Shown here piece after piece: positions 22,701 through 34,700 of a stretch of 64,000 nt of DNA. Each line of letters opens with the position of its first letter. Within the stretch, counting starts at the first letter, position 1. The stretch spans positions 38,790,501-38,854,500 of the forward strand of contig NC_091255.1 of the NCBI RefSeq assembly GCF_042477335.2, read 5' to 3'. The notes beneath the pieces were generated by a model, which saw only the letters and a program-made list of their open reading frames with translations, was not told where the DNA came from and ran no database searches. The DNA comes from Ovis canadensis. Lineage: Eukaryota > Chordata > Mammalia > Artiodactyla > Bovidae. A program made the position numbers and the translations under genes.

Positions 22701-25700
22701 TTCATCCATATTTTAAAATATGCAAAAGGGTAACTCCTTTTTTTGGCATGTGATACAAGTTTTCCGTTTGTGGTTTTATGGAGATTTAATGGTTTCATTT
22801 TATATGATTTTATTTAGGTTAAAATTAGAGTCAAATTAGGGAAAGGTATGAAGTAATACTACAGGTTGTAGGCAGTCATGACAGATATCATAAAGAGGGT
22901 ATGCCAAGGATGGAAATTTGAGGCTCTGGAATAAAACATATAATAAAAGCATATTTATGAGTTTATTATTTAGAGCCCCAATATATTTTTCACATTAAAA
23001 GATTAATAGAATACAATCATTCACATTGATTAACAGTAATAAAAGATTTGGTTCCCCAGACCCGCCTTCTAAATTTTTTTTTGCAAAAGAATATATTATG
23101 GCGATGAAAAGAAATTAGAAAAAAAAAGACAATATCATCATAATTGTCTCAGAGAAATACCACTGTAAAAATAAAAATCCTTGAAATATATAACTCAATC
23201 CAAATAATGGAATAAGAGGAATTTTGATCATAGTTGCCAGGTAGAGACTTGGTCAGAAATTTTGTTGGGATCTTCAGAGAATAAAAATATTTTAGCTGGT
23301 ACCTGATTTTCCTCATTTCTAATTTAACTGCAGAGTTTTTGTCCTTATGCTGCAGATAGCATGTGCTTTGCACAGACATACTGTATGTCATGATCAGGGT
23401 AGTTCTTTGGCTCACAGATGGACAGAAGAGAAGGGGAGGAGAAGATATAGTCCTGGATTGGTGGACACATGGGGAGTAAAGAGGGAGGTTTAATGAACAT
23501 AGAAAAATGTGTGTGAACAAGATATTCTGAAGTGCAATTGATTGGGCAACAAAGAACCTTGGGAACAGTAAGGGTATCTTGGAAAGGAAAAGACCAGGGG
23601 AGTAAAGACCAAGTAGGGAGTTCCTGCCTCTGGCCGCTAGGAGGCAGGGTTGGCACAGTGCAGCCCAGTTGCCAGTCCAGGATACTTGTGGGTAGAAGCT
23701 TGTGGAGAAAAGGGCTTCCCAGGTGGTACTAGTGGTAAAGAACCTGCTTACCAATGCAGAGACATAAGAGACATGGGTTCTATCCCTGGGTCAGGAAGAT
23801 CCCCTAGAGAAGGGCATGGCAACCTACTGCAGTATGGCCTGGAGAATCCCATGGGCAGAAGAGCCTGGTGTGCTCTGGTCCACGGGCTTGCAAAGAGTTG
23901 GACACGACTGAAGCTACTTAGTATGTGTATGTGGGGAGAGAAGTAAAGTTCAGAGGTTTTCTGGAGCTGCCGTGGAACTGGCTCTCAGGTTCCCACGAGA
24001 GCCCATTGCATGCAACCCTTGTCAACACCCACTCCCCAGCACTCAGTGACATCAAGTTAGTAGCTTGAGATCAGACATGGTGGGAAGCTTAGGAGTATTT
24101 ACATCCCAGAAATTGGCAAATGCTAAAGGCTTTTGGGATCAAGGCTTTTGTCCCAGAAGAGCTTGTGGTTAAAGATTTACCAGCAAACCACACATACTTC
24201 TGTGCAACTGGGGTTTATATTTGAATCTGTTTTGTTTGTCTTTTTTTGGCCACATTGCCCGGCCTGTGGGATTTTAGTTACCCAACCAGGGATCAAGCCC
24301 AGGCACTGTGCAGTGGGAACATGGAGTCCTAACCACTAGGACACCAGGCTATTCCCTATATTTGCATTTTTTAAAAGCTGTTAGCCTAGCTCTGTGTCTT
24401 TCTTCATCTGCCTTGTGAGCCAGGGTGACTGCACCTGGAGTGGATGAGCCAGCCCTCAAGTGTTGAGCTCTTGAAAATCAGGGGAGTGCGTATTTGTATG
24501 ATTAAAGGAGATTTTTCTTATTAAAAAGTACACCATGAAAAGGAAGCTCCCGTGGTGTGATGCTGTCAGCTTCTCTTCCCTCAAGGCACAGATGAAAGCC
24601 TGAGCATGTGCTCGTTGGAATGACTGTTGGATTCTGATACCCCCCACCCTACAGTGGTTCTGATGCTTCCAGCAAACCCTCCCATTTAGGAACTGCTGTT
24701 CTAATTGATTTACCATGACATCTGTCTTTTAAAAATTGGGTTCACATAGTCCTTCCCACAACTCCATTTGGGGTATAAAGCTTGATATACATCCCAAACT
24801 TTGATGTACACACCCCAAACTCCCATGTGTAGTGAGCCCCACAACCATCAAGCCAGGGGTTCATTGTAATAAACTTGGGTATAATCCTGCTTTTGCTCAG
24901 CTGGGCAGGGCTACCTGATTAACTGGTGGACTCAAGACAGCTTATCTAGGTCTTTTTTTTTTTAATTTTAAACAATTTTTATCAGATGGTACAGTGGTTT
25001 TATTTATTTATCTATTTATTGGGCTTCTCCGCTAGCTCAAGTGGTAAGGAATCCACGCCAGTGCAGGAGATGCAGGTTCTATCCCTGGGTCAGGAAGATA
25101 GATCCCCTGGAGGAGGAAATGGCAACCCACTCCAGTATTCTTGCTTGGAGAATCTCATGGACAGAGGAGCCTGAAGGGCTACAGTTCTTGTGGAGTCCTG
25201 CAGAGTCGGACGCAACTGAGCATGCAACAAACTACAAAAAATTAGATAAAGAAATTTATTTGTTATTTTTTGGCTGCACCATGCAGCATGCAGGATCATA
25301 GTTCCCTGACCAGGGATTGAACCCATGCCCCCTTCATCAAAAGTCCATTGGTCACTGGACAACCAGAGAAGTTCCTAGGCCCTAATTCCTTTGCTTACAA
25401 AGTGGAAATAATGAAGCTACCTCACCTGATTTTTCTATGAATTTTTCTATGAGTTGGATGGTGTTTGGTATATTGAAACTGTTTACTAAACAGTATATAT
25501 ATTTTGAGTTTCTTTTAGGATGAATACAGAGCTTCATCCACATAAAATAACCCAAGACCATCTGCTGTCACAAGACAGTGCCGGGTTACCTGCCCAGGAA
25601 AGAATCAGCCTTCCTAAACACCCGTTTCTGGGCCTTTGCATCCCCTCTAAGTGGCTCTGCAGAATTAGCACCCAGAGCTACGGTTTTCCTCCTTTCCCAT

Positions 25701-28700
25701 CTCGGCCACCACAGGACGGCAGATGGAAAATGCTCTCTTTCCTTGGCTTTATTCAATGGAAATGGCAGGAGGTTTTCCTGGCTTTGAAGACCAGCAGAGC
25801 CTTGCCATAATCAGCCTGAGCCATTTCTCCATTCCCTGTGACTTGTCCTCCGTAAGAGCTCAATGAGATTCTTTATTGGCAAATATTTATTAGAGATGTG
25901 ATCATGCACACAACACCTCCTTTGGTCCAAGCACCGAGCTAGCTGTCTTGCTGCCTTCACAAGAACCCTTTACATGAGTGACTGTTCAGCCTGTTGTTGA
26001 GATTCAGACAGGATAGTCATGCCTGAGGTCACACATCTGATGTATTGGCATTTGAAGGCAAATCTTTCTGACTCTTCAAACCCTTCCTCTGTCATCCATC
26101 CCATATTACTTCAGAGGTAATACCAGCAAACAGACACCGAGCATTTTCTACACACACAGCACCAGAGGGCCTGGGCTTGGGAGGGCCAGGAGGCCGTCTA
26201 GATACAAGAATTCTGTAAGAGAGGCTCCTTAGACCCCTCTCCCAGCTGCCCAGGGCTCTTCCAATTTCAATGTTTCCTCGCAAGAGCTGGCCAGCTCTCT
26301 CTGCTCCCTCAGCCCAGGACGAGATCACAACCCTTGTTTTCTGATCCTTCATGCCCAGGCCCCAGAGCTCTGCTCGGCGGGTGTGAGCCTCAAGCTGGTA
26401 CTGTGATGGGTTGTCTCCCCTTCCTTCCAGCTCTGATGGAGGCGTGGGACATCTACATCCACCTGACGCCACTGCGCCGTCACCTAGAGGACCTCGAGAG
26501 CCTGGAGTTCCCTTACGTGAAGCCCCGGCTGCGGCCCCTGCTGCACGTGGTCTGCCTGATCTGGGCCACGTGTGAGTCTTACCGCTGCCCCGGGAGGCTC
26601 ACGGTGCTGCTGCAGGAGATCTGCAACCTTCTGGTCCAGCAGGTGGGCGCCCAGCAGTCCCCAGCCTTACCCCAGGGGCTGGGTGGTCCAAGTCTCAAGA
26701 AGAGCAGAGTGTGCATCTTTTTTTTCAGAGCAGTAATGAGGGCCCACAGGGTTCTCCTCTGGTGGCTCAGATGGTAAAGAATCTACCTGCAATGCAGGAG
26801 ACCCTGGATCTGGAAGATCCCCTGGAGAAGGGCATAGCTGCCCACTCCAGTATTGTTGCCTGGAGAATTCCGTGGACAGAGGAGCCTGGCAGGCTACAGT
26901 CCATGGGGTTGCAAAGAGTCGGACACATTCTCAGACTTGAATTGCTTTATCATCATATCCAGTAACTCCCAAAACTGTTCTCAGTCCTGCTGGGGTACTT
27001 TGGAGGACCTGGGTTTGGGCACAGGGCAGAGATGGTGAATTTCAACCTCCTTAAGGATCTTTATATATATATAAATGATTTTGTTTATATATTTATCTGG
27101 CAGCACTGGGTCTTGGCTGCTGCATTCAGGCTTTCTTCTCTCCTTGCAGCAAGGAGGGGCTACCCTCTTGTTGCAGTGCCCGGGCTTCTCATTGTGGTGA
27201 CTTCTCTTGCTGTGGAGCATAGGCTCTAGGGCACACAGCTTCTATAGTTGCGGCTCCTGGGCTCTACAGCACAGGCTCAATAGTTGGGATGCACTGGCTT
27301 AGTTGCTTCTCACCATGTGGCATCTTTGCGGATCAGGGATGGAACCCGTGTTTCCTGCATTGCCAGGTGGATTCTTACCGTCTCAGCCACTAGGGGAGCC
27401 CAGAAAGCCAGTGAGTCACAACAAAAACCTGGAAAGGATACCTGTCCAGCCCCAGGGGTCCCAAGAGAAGTCTCACTGTGTTTCCTTGGCTCTGACTGGT
27501 CACTCGCCATCCCTGAGCCAGTCACTGACCGTGGCTGGAACCCAGGTCCCGATCCCTCTGTGGGACTAAAGAATGGGGTCTGGATGTTTCCTGTATTAGG
27601 CTTCTGGTAAGTTTTGCATGGGCAGTTGCTAAGTGAAGAGCTGTAGGCTGGGCAGAGTTGAGGATCCTGCACCTGCAGCCAGGCTTAGTGCCACTCACCT
27701 GTCTGCCCTCCAGGCCTCTATTTATCTCTGCCCAGAAGACCTCCTGAGAAGTGAGGTGGAAGAAAGTCAGAGGAAACTGCATGTGGTCGTGGACACCCTG
27801 AGCTGCTTCAAGCAGCTGTTTCAGGACAGGAGGGAGAATCTCCATTCTTACTTCAAAGAGAACCAGGAAGTCCGCGAGTGGGATTTCCAGTCCTCCTTGG
27901 TCTTTGTGCGATTGGATGCCTTCCTAGGGCGACTGGGCGTGGTGCAGGTGAGTGTTCTCCTCCCGTCAGGCCCCCGGCTCCTTGCAGGAGTGAGCAACCT
28001 AAGAATCCAAAAAGTAGCAGCAGTAACAAAGAATGAAATATCGTCACGTGCAGCATCATGAAGGGATCTAGAGAGTGTCATATTGAGTGAAGTAAGACAG
28101 GCAGAGAAGAAGTACCATATGATATCACTTATATGTGGAATCTAAATAAATAATACAAATAAACATATTTACTACACAAAAACAGACTCACAGACATAGA
28201 AAACAAACATGATTGCCAAAGGGGAAAGAGAGGTGGGAAGGGATAAATTCGGAGTTTTAGGAGTAACAGATACATACCATTATATGTAAAATAGATAATC
28301 AGCAAGGACCTACTGTATAGCACAAGGAACTATGCTCAATATTCTGTAATAACATATATGGGACAAGAATCTGAAAAGTATATGTGTGTGTATATAAGCT
28401 ACCAGGGGTTACCTGGTGGCTCAGTTGGTAAAGAATCTGCCTGCAATGCAGGAGACCTAGGTTTGATCCCTGGGTCAGAAAAATCCCCTGGAGAAGGGAA
28501 TGGCTACCGCTCCAGTATTCTTGCCTGGAGAATCCCATGGACAGAGGAAGCTGGTGGGCTACAATCCATGGGTCACAAAGAATAAGATATGACTGAGCAA
28601 CTAAATGACCGCTACCATATATGTGTGTATGTATATGTATGTGTATGTAGATACGTGTATGTGTGTGTCTATATATGTGCATATATATCTGAGTCACTTA

Positions 28701-31700
28701 GCTGTACACCTGAAACTAACACAACACTGTAAATCAGCTATACCTCAATTTTTAAAATAAAGTGTAGTATTTAAGATTTCAAAAAAAGAAAAAAATGAGG
28801 AAGAAACAAATATTTATCAAGTTAATTAATTTTTAAGAATACCCACCTTTCAAGGTATGTGGAAATCCTATTTTATTCTCTAATGGAAATTAAGTTTTCT
28901 TTTATATCTAATTTTCATTACATTTTATGTTTGGAGAATGCAGTAAGAGAATTACAGTATATCTGCAATTCCTGGGCTATGTCATTAGGTTAGCGTTTGG
29001 CCTTCCTTTTCTTTATTTCTCATCTGTCTCATCCTAAAGGTAGGATGACCAAATAAAAAGTAAACAAGTGAGAAACAGCAAAGCACAGAGTAAGAAGAGG
29101 TGCAAGACAACAGGGTGATCAGCCTGGCATTGGCTGGAAGAACCCATGATTCAGTAACTTAGAATAATCATCATATGATGGTAGTTCTACTAGAAGTTTA
29201 GGAAATTCTGATCATAGTCTCAGGAAGAAGTCTCAGGGAATCAGTTGACAAATTCAGTTGGGTTTCAAATTACGCATAATCTCCTTCCTGGAGGTCTCAT
29301 GGGAAATGGCCAGGGAGCTGACCTGGATGCAGCTGGCCATGCCCACAAAGCCACTACCTTGAACTTCTCCACTCTCCCACCATCAAGGTGACTCCAAAAA
29401 CTACATGACTAGTATGAGTGCCAAGTTGCTTTAGTTGTGTCTGACTCTGTGACCCTGTGGATGGTAGCCCGCCAGGCTCCTCTGTCCGTGGGATTCTCCA
29501 GACAAGAATAGTGGAGTGGGTTGCCATTTCCTCCTCCAGGGAATCTTTCCACCCAGGGATCCAACCCGAGTCTCCTGTGTCTCCCGCATTGGCAGGTGGG
29601 TTGTTTACCGCCTGCACCACCTGGGAAGCCCAAGACTAGCACGAATCCCTGTACAAATGAAATACGACTTTTGCTCAAAGTCGTGACTTCTCCCCCAGTT
29701 GTTTAAAAGTCAATGCGAACGTTAATTTAAGGATCAAGGTAAGAAAACACGGGCCTTTCTCTTTTGACTGTTTTCCGCTTCAGGATTTAGTGTGATTACC
29801 ATGTGTTTGCATGCTTTGCAGCTCTGTATTCGCTGATGAGACTTTGCAGGGAGAGTAGTGGGTATGACAAAACAAAATATATACTTATCCTAAAATTAAT
29901 TTGGGAGATGCAGGGTCAAGTTAAAGATCAGAACAATAGCCAAGGAGACTGAGGAGGAATCAGAAGCATGTTTCTATCCATGATCAGCAGAGACTTGGGG
30001 TGAAGAGAAGGGCTGTGTTGAGAGGAGGTAGTGATAACCACATGGCATAGACCATGTGATTATGAGAATTAGAGAAGATGAGATGGAATCTCTTCACTTC
30101 GGCCCCCAAAGCATAGTTCCAGCACTGCTGTGCTCTAGGCACCATGCACCAGGCTCTGAGCTGGGGCCCCGGGGGCAGGGCGGTGGCTTGGGAACAGTTT
30201 TGCATGTAAGAAGCCCATGGACCAGAAGACATGAAAAGGGCAGAGATTGATGGAGGAGATCCAGGGATGGGAAGACAACAAAATGTTGAAGCTTCACTGA
30301 GGTGTATTAAGTGCCATGATAAAAGCGAAGTGTGTGTGTGAGTCACTCTGTCATGTCCAGCTCTTTGCGACCCCATGGACTGTGGCCTACCAGGCTCCTC
30401 TGTCCATGGCATTCTCCAGGCAAGAATACTGGAGTGGGTTGCCATGCCCTCCTCCAGGGGATCTTCCTGACCCAGGAATCAAACCCAGGTCTTCTACGTT
30501 GCAAGCAGATTCTTTACTGTCAGAGATACAGGGAAGCCCGATAAAAGCAAAATTGGTGTGATATTGGGAGCAAGAAGGAGGGGTTCCTAATCCAGAGGGC
30601 CTCTGAGAAAGTGGGGGGTACAAGAGGAAATAAATTTAGAAATTGGAGTAGGAATTCTCTGGGGGAAACGAAGACTGGTGAAGGTGGGAACAGACAGAGA
30701 AAATGTATGAGCCAGAAGGCCAGACCCTAGATCTTATGAAAGATGCACCTTAAATCCTTCTCTGGGATCACGGAGAGTATAAGTAATCGATGCCTAGCTT
30801 TTTCCTAAATGCTTTGTTTTGGGCACCATTTCCACTATAGCCCTTGAGGAGCAGCCTCTCTTCTCCTTCTTCTCCATTCCATCCCTCTCCTCTCCAGCAC
30901 CAACCTGTTCACTCTCTTTTAACTGGAGGTGACAGAGACTCTCTCGCTCCTGCCTGCCCCTGGCCACCGTGGGGACCAGGGCAGACAACTGCCTTCACAG
31001 TCTCCCTAGCCCCGAGGAAGGTCCTCGCAGTGGAAGCCAGGGAGCAAAGCTCAGCTTTGCAAGGCTGTTGGGCTGTGGCCTGGGGCCCTGCACACACGTT
31101 AATGATGTGACTTTGTATGTAGACAGCTATCCTGAAGTTGGGCGCCTAATCTGCTGGGTTTATCCAGTAACCACAAGCAGCCCTGGCCACTAGCCTCCCC
31201 GGAGTCATTATCCTTGCAAGAGTCCACTCTCTGGCTGCCTTTTTTTTTTTTTTTCTAAATCAACGCACAGATGCATAAAAAGCAAAAAGCAGTTGCCCCA
31301 GTTTAATTACAAGGTGAGTTGAATGTCAGCTGGTCCTGCTCCTGTTCACCTCGTAATTTTTTTGTCCCTGGCTCTGGTTCTTCCCTGCTCTTAGGCCAGA
31401 TGCCTCCACTTCTTTCTCCACTCATTTCCCCTCTGCCTCCCTCCCCCCTCCGCCCCCTCCCCCCTCTCTCCCCGCCTCCTTCTGCCCCCTCCTCCCTCTG
31501 CCCCCTCCCCCTCCGCCCCCTCTTCCCTCTGCCCTCCTCCTCCCTCTGCCCCTCTTCTCCCTCATCCCTCTTCCCTCTGCCCCCCTCCTTGCTCTGCCCC
31601 CCTCCTCCCGCTTCCTTTTCTGTTGGTCTCCCTCCCCTTCTTTGGTTTCCTCGTTCTCTTGAGTTTCTCTTAACTCTGTTCACCCTGCATTTCCCTGGTT

Positions 31701-34700
31701 CTGCCTTTTCCTGTGGCTGTTCCTTTCCCTCGTCCAGGCATTTCTCCCTCTTTCATCTTTCGTCTCCTAAACATTTGCTCAGATGTGCCCCCTGGCCCCT
31801 GTCTTCCCTGTCTCTTCCCGACTCAGCTCGGTGCAGCAAGACACAGGCTATCGATCGGCTCTGGGCATATTTCACATCGCCCTTTAGTTAACATTCTGTG
31901 TATCTCTGTGATTGATGCCTGTTTGAGATGGGGTTAATCTGCTTCTCTCCAGCAAGAATTACCATGAACCCATTCATGGTATTCATCCTGCCCTTCTGTA
32001 TACTTTGTGGCCTGTTTGAGATGGGGTTAATCTGCTTCTCTCCAGCAAGAATTACCATGAACCCATTCATGGTATTCATCCTGCCCTTCTGTATACTTTG
32101 TGGCCCCTAAAACATGGGCAGCTGCAATTAATAAATACATGAAGCCAAGTTAATAAAATGATTTCAGTGCATTTCCCTCTCTGCCTGCTCACAAGGGTGA
32201 GGTTGTTTAGGGCTGGTTTTTAATGTCCATTGTTCTATTTTCCCCTCTGATTTGCCTGGCCTTTTTTTTTCTTTTTTTTCCTCTTTGAAACAAGAAAGTT
32301 TTATTGTGCATATGGATTTTCCCCCTCGTTTGCTATTCAGTTTCTCAGTCATGTCCGACTCTGCAAAACGGACTGCATGCAGCATGCCAGGCTTCCCTGT
32401 CCTTCACCATGTCCCAGAGCTTGCTCAAACTCATGTCCATTGAGTCAGTGATCCCATCCAACCATCTCATCCCCTGTCATCCCCTTCTCCTCCCGCCTTC
32501 AGTCTCTCCCAGCATCAGGGTCTTTTCCAATGAGTCAACTCTTCGCATCTGGTGGCCAAAGTATTGGAGCTTCAGCTTCAGCATCAGTCCTCTGGGCACC
32601 TGCTAAATGAAGGTGAGGGCAGGACTGCTTGGCCAGAGGTCCTGACTTGCTGAGCTACCCTGCAGGTCTGTCTGCAGAGGCATGTGGAGTAACTGCATTC
32701 TCTGCAAACCTTGTCGTCCTTCTCCTCTTCCTGCTCCTCACCATCCCCATGATGCAGCTAATCTCTTAGAGAGCCAACCCCTGGGAGGGAAAGGAAGAAT
32801 AGACCAAGAAAGAGTCAATCTCGTGTCAGAGCTGCAGCCTTACAGCCTTGGAAAGAGCTGGGTATCAGTACCTCTAACCAAAGAGCCCCGTTATGTGTGA
32901 CACAAAAATGAACTTGCCCAGAGTCATAGGCTCAGCAAGGCTTAGCTGGGATTCATACCCCAGGGTACACGGTTCCAAGCACTGTCTTTCCACCACACGC
33001 AGATGCCTCCCAGCAATTAAAGATCTGTTCCCCTGCCTCCCTCCCTGCCTCTCTCTCTTCCTTTTGAGAGCCCCACACTGGTTTTGTGATTTTCTTCTGC
33101 CCCGACACACTCTATTCTGTATTTGCACACACTATTTTTACCACATGATTTCTTGGTCTTTTTTTTCCTGAATAAGTCATTTGGGTAAAATTATAATTCC
33201 CACTCCACGAAAGGGCCTTACTAAGGAAATCCCGAAAGTATATACGGTCTTTGCAATTTAAAGGAACAGTCAAAAATCAAATGGAAAAGTCTTCCACTGC
33301 CTCTGGGTGTGTTTCCCCACCCTGCCTTCCTGCGCCCCCACACACGACACACACCATACGTATAGACACACACTGCACATACATGCACACCACACTACGC
33401 ATGCATACACTCACAGACACACCACACTCGTACCTACAGACGCACTGCTCATAGACACACAACACTACACATACAGACACACACTGCACATATGCACAGC
33501 ACACCACACACACCACACTCACACATGCAGACACACCCTGCACTTAGGCACACAGTAGCACCCACGCATTACGTACACCACACACACATTGTGCACACAC
33601 TCACCACGCGCACGTGCATACATAGCACTGTACACAGTGCTGCAGGCAATACGTGCACACACGCACACACACAGTTTGTTGTTGTGCCGTAACACTGCAG
33701 ATTCTGCAGCTGCCCTGTTTGTGTTTCCACCCCCAGCCTCTCCCCTCCAACAGTGCAGTAAGTAAGCAACTTGGAGAGAACCCCCACCTCTTTCACTATG
33801 AAATTGCTGTAAAGCTGTTATTCTCTTGGAGGTGGGATGCTTTCCTGCTGAGGCTCCATGAGCAGTGATTAGCAGGCAGTTAGGTAATAAGCTGACCTAA
33901 TCTACCACGTTTCCCTTGCTCTTTCCACGTCTCCAGCCCCTCCGCCAGCTCCTTTCATTCGGGTCTAATTGGGCCGCTTCCCTTTCAGCCAGGCCTGAGC
34001 GCTCGGTCGTGTAGGAGACCATTAGCTGCATAAGGTCGACTGCCTTCAGAAGGTAAAGAAAACAGTCTTTTTCCCAATGACCTTTTGAGATTCTCGTCTG
34101 TGAATGTCTGCTTTGTGTTCGCCCTTAATGAATTCTGAAGACATTTCTTTTAAGATGCGCGGCCTCTCCTGAGAACAGGCTTGCTGTTTGTGGGGCCACA
34201 TCACCCCATTAAAGGTTGCACAGTTTTCAGAAGAATAGGGCCCAGTCAATCCTGCCAGCTGCCCAGGACCCCTCGCTCTTTGTGGCTTCCCACCTGGAAA
34301 GGAGCACCTGAGTATCAGCTACTGTGCACATCTTGTAGCCACCAAGCTGATCTAATGACATTGAGGTGATGCTAATTAATTACAGTACGTACCGATCACT
34401 GAGGGCTTCCCTGGTGGCTCAGATGTCTGCCCAATACAGGAGACCCAGGTTGGATCCCTGGGTTGGGAAAATCCCTTAGAGAAGGAAATGGCAATCCACT
34501 CCAGTGTTCTTGCCTGGAGAATTGCATGGGCAGAGCCTGACAGACTACAGCCCATGGCATCACAAAGAGACATGACTGAGTGGCTACACTTTACCTTTTT
34601 TTTTTCACCATTTATTGAGGGCTTCCCAAGTGGCTCAGTAGGTAAAGAATCTGCCTGCAATTCAGAAGTCACAGGGGATGCGAGTTCAATCCCTGGGTAG

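Larger units (their letters stand above)
20651..26430 (+). other. DNAH9: DNAH9 intron 4 (5,780 bp)
   Basis: Phase 1. Holds Bov-A2 at 21306, an L1 with a nested Bov-A monomer at 22120-22720, SINEs at 23712, 24240, 25021 and 25258. Nothing recognised in 20651-21300, 21590-22119, 22721-23711, 24357-25020 and 25376-26430. Confidence 0.9.
26643..27713 (+). other. DNAH9: DNAH9 intron 5 (1,071 bp)
   Basis: Phase 0. A plus-strand Bov-tA at 26750-26940 and a long minus-strand CHR-type SINE at 27075-27401 fill about half; 27402-27713 looks unique. Confidence 0.9.

Noticed and set aside
23149-23754. 201-codon minus-strand frame in intron 4
   Set aside because: No recognisable domain, no splice context, and its start lies in a SINE.
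31319-31891. 190-codon frame rich in Pro, Ser and Leu
   Set aside because: Translation of the pyrimidine tract, which lacks stops by composition in any frame.
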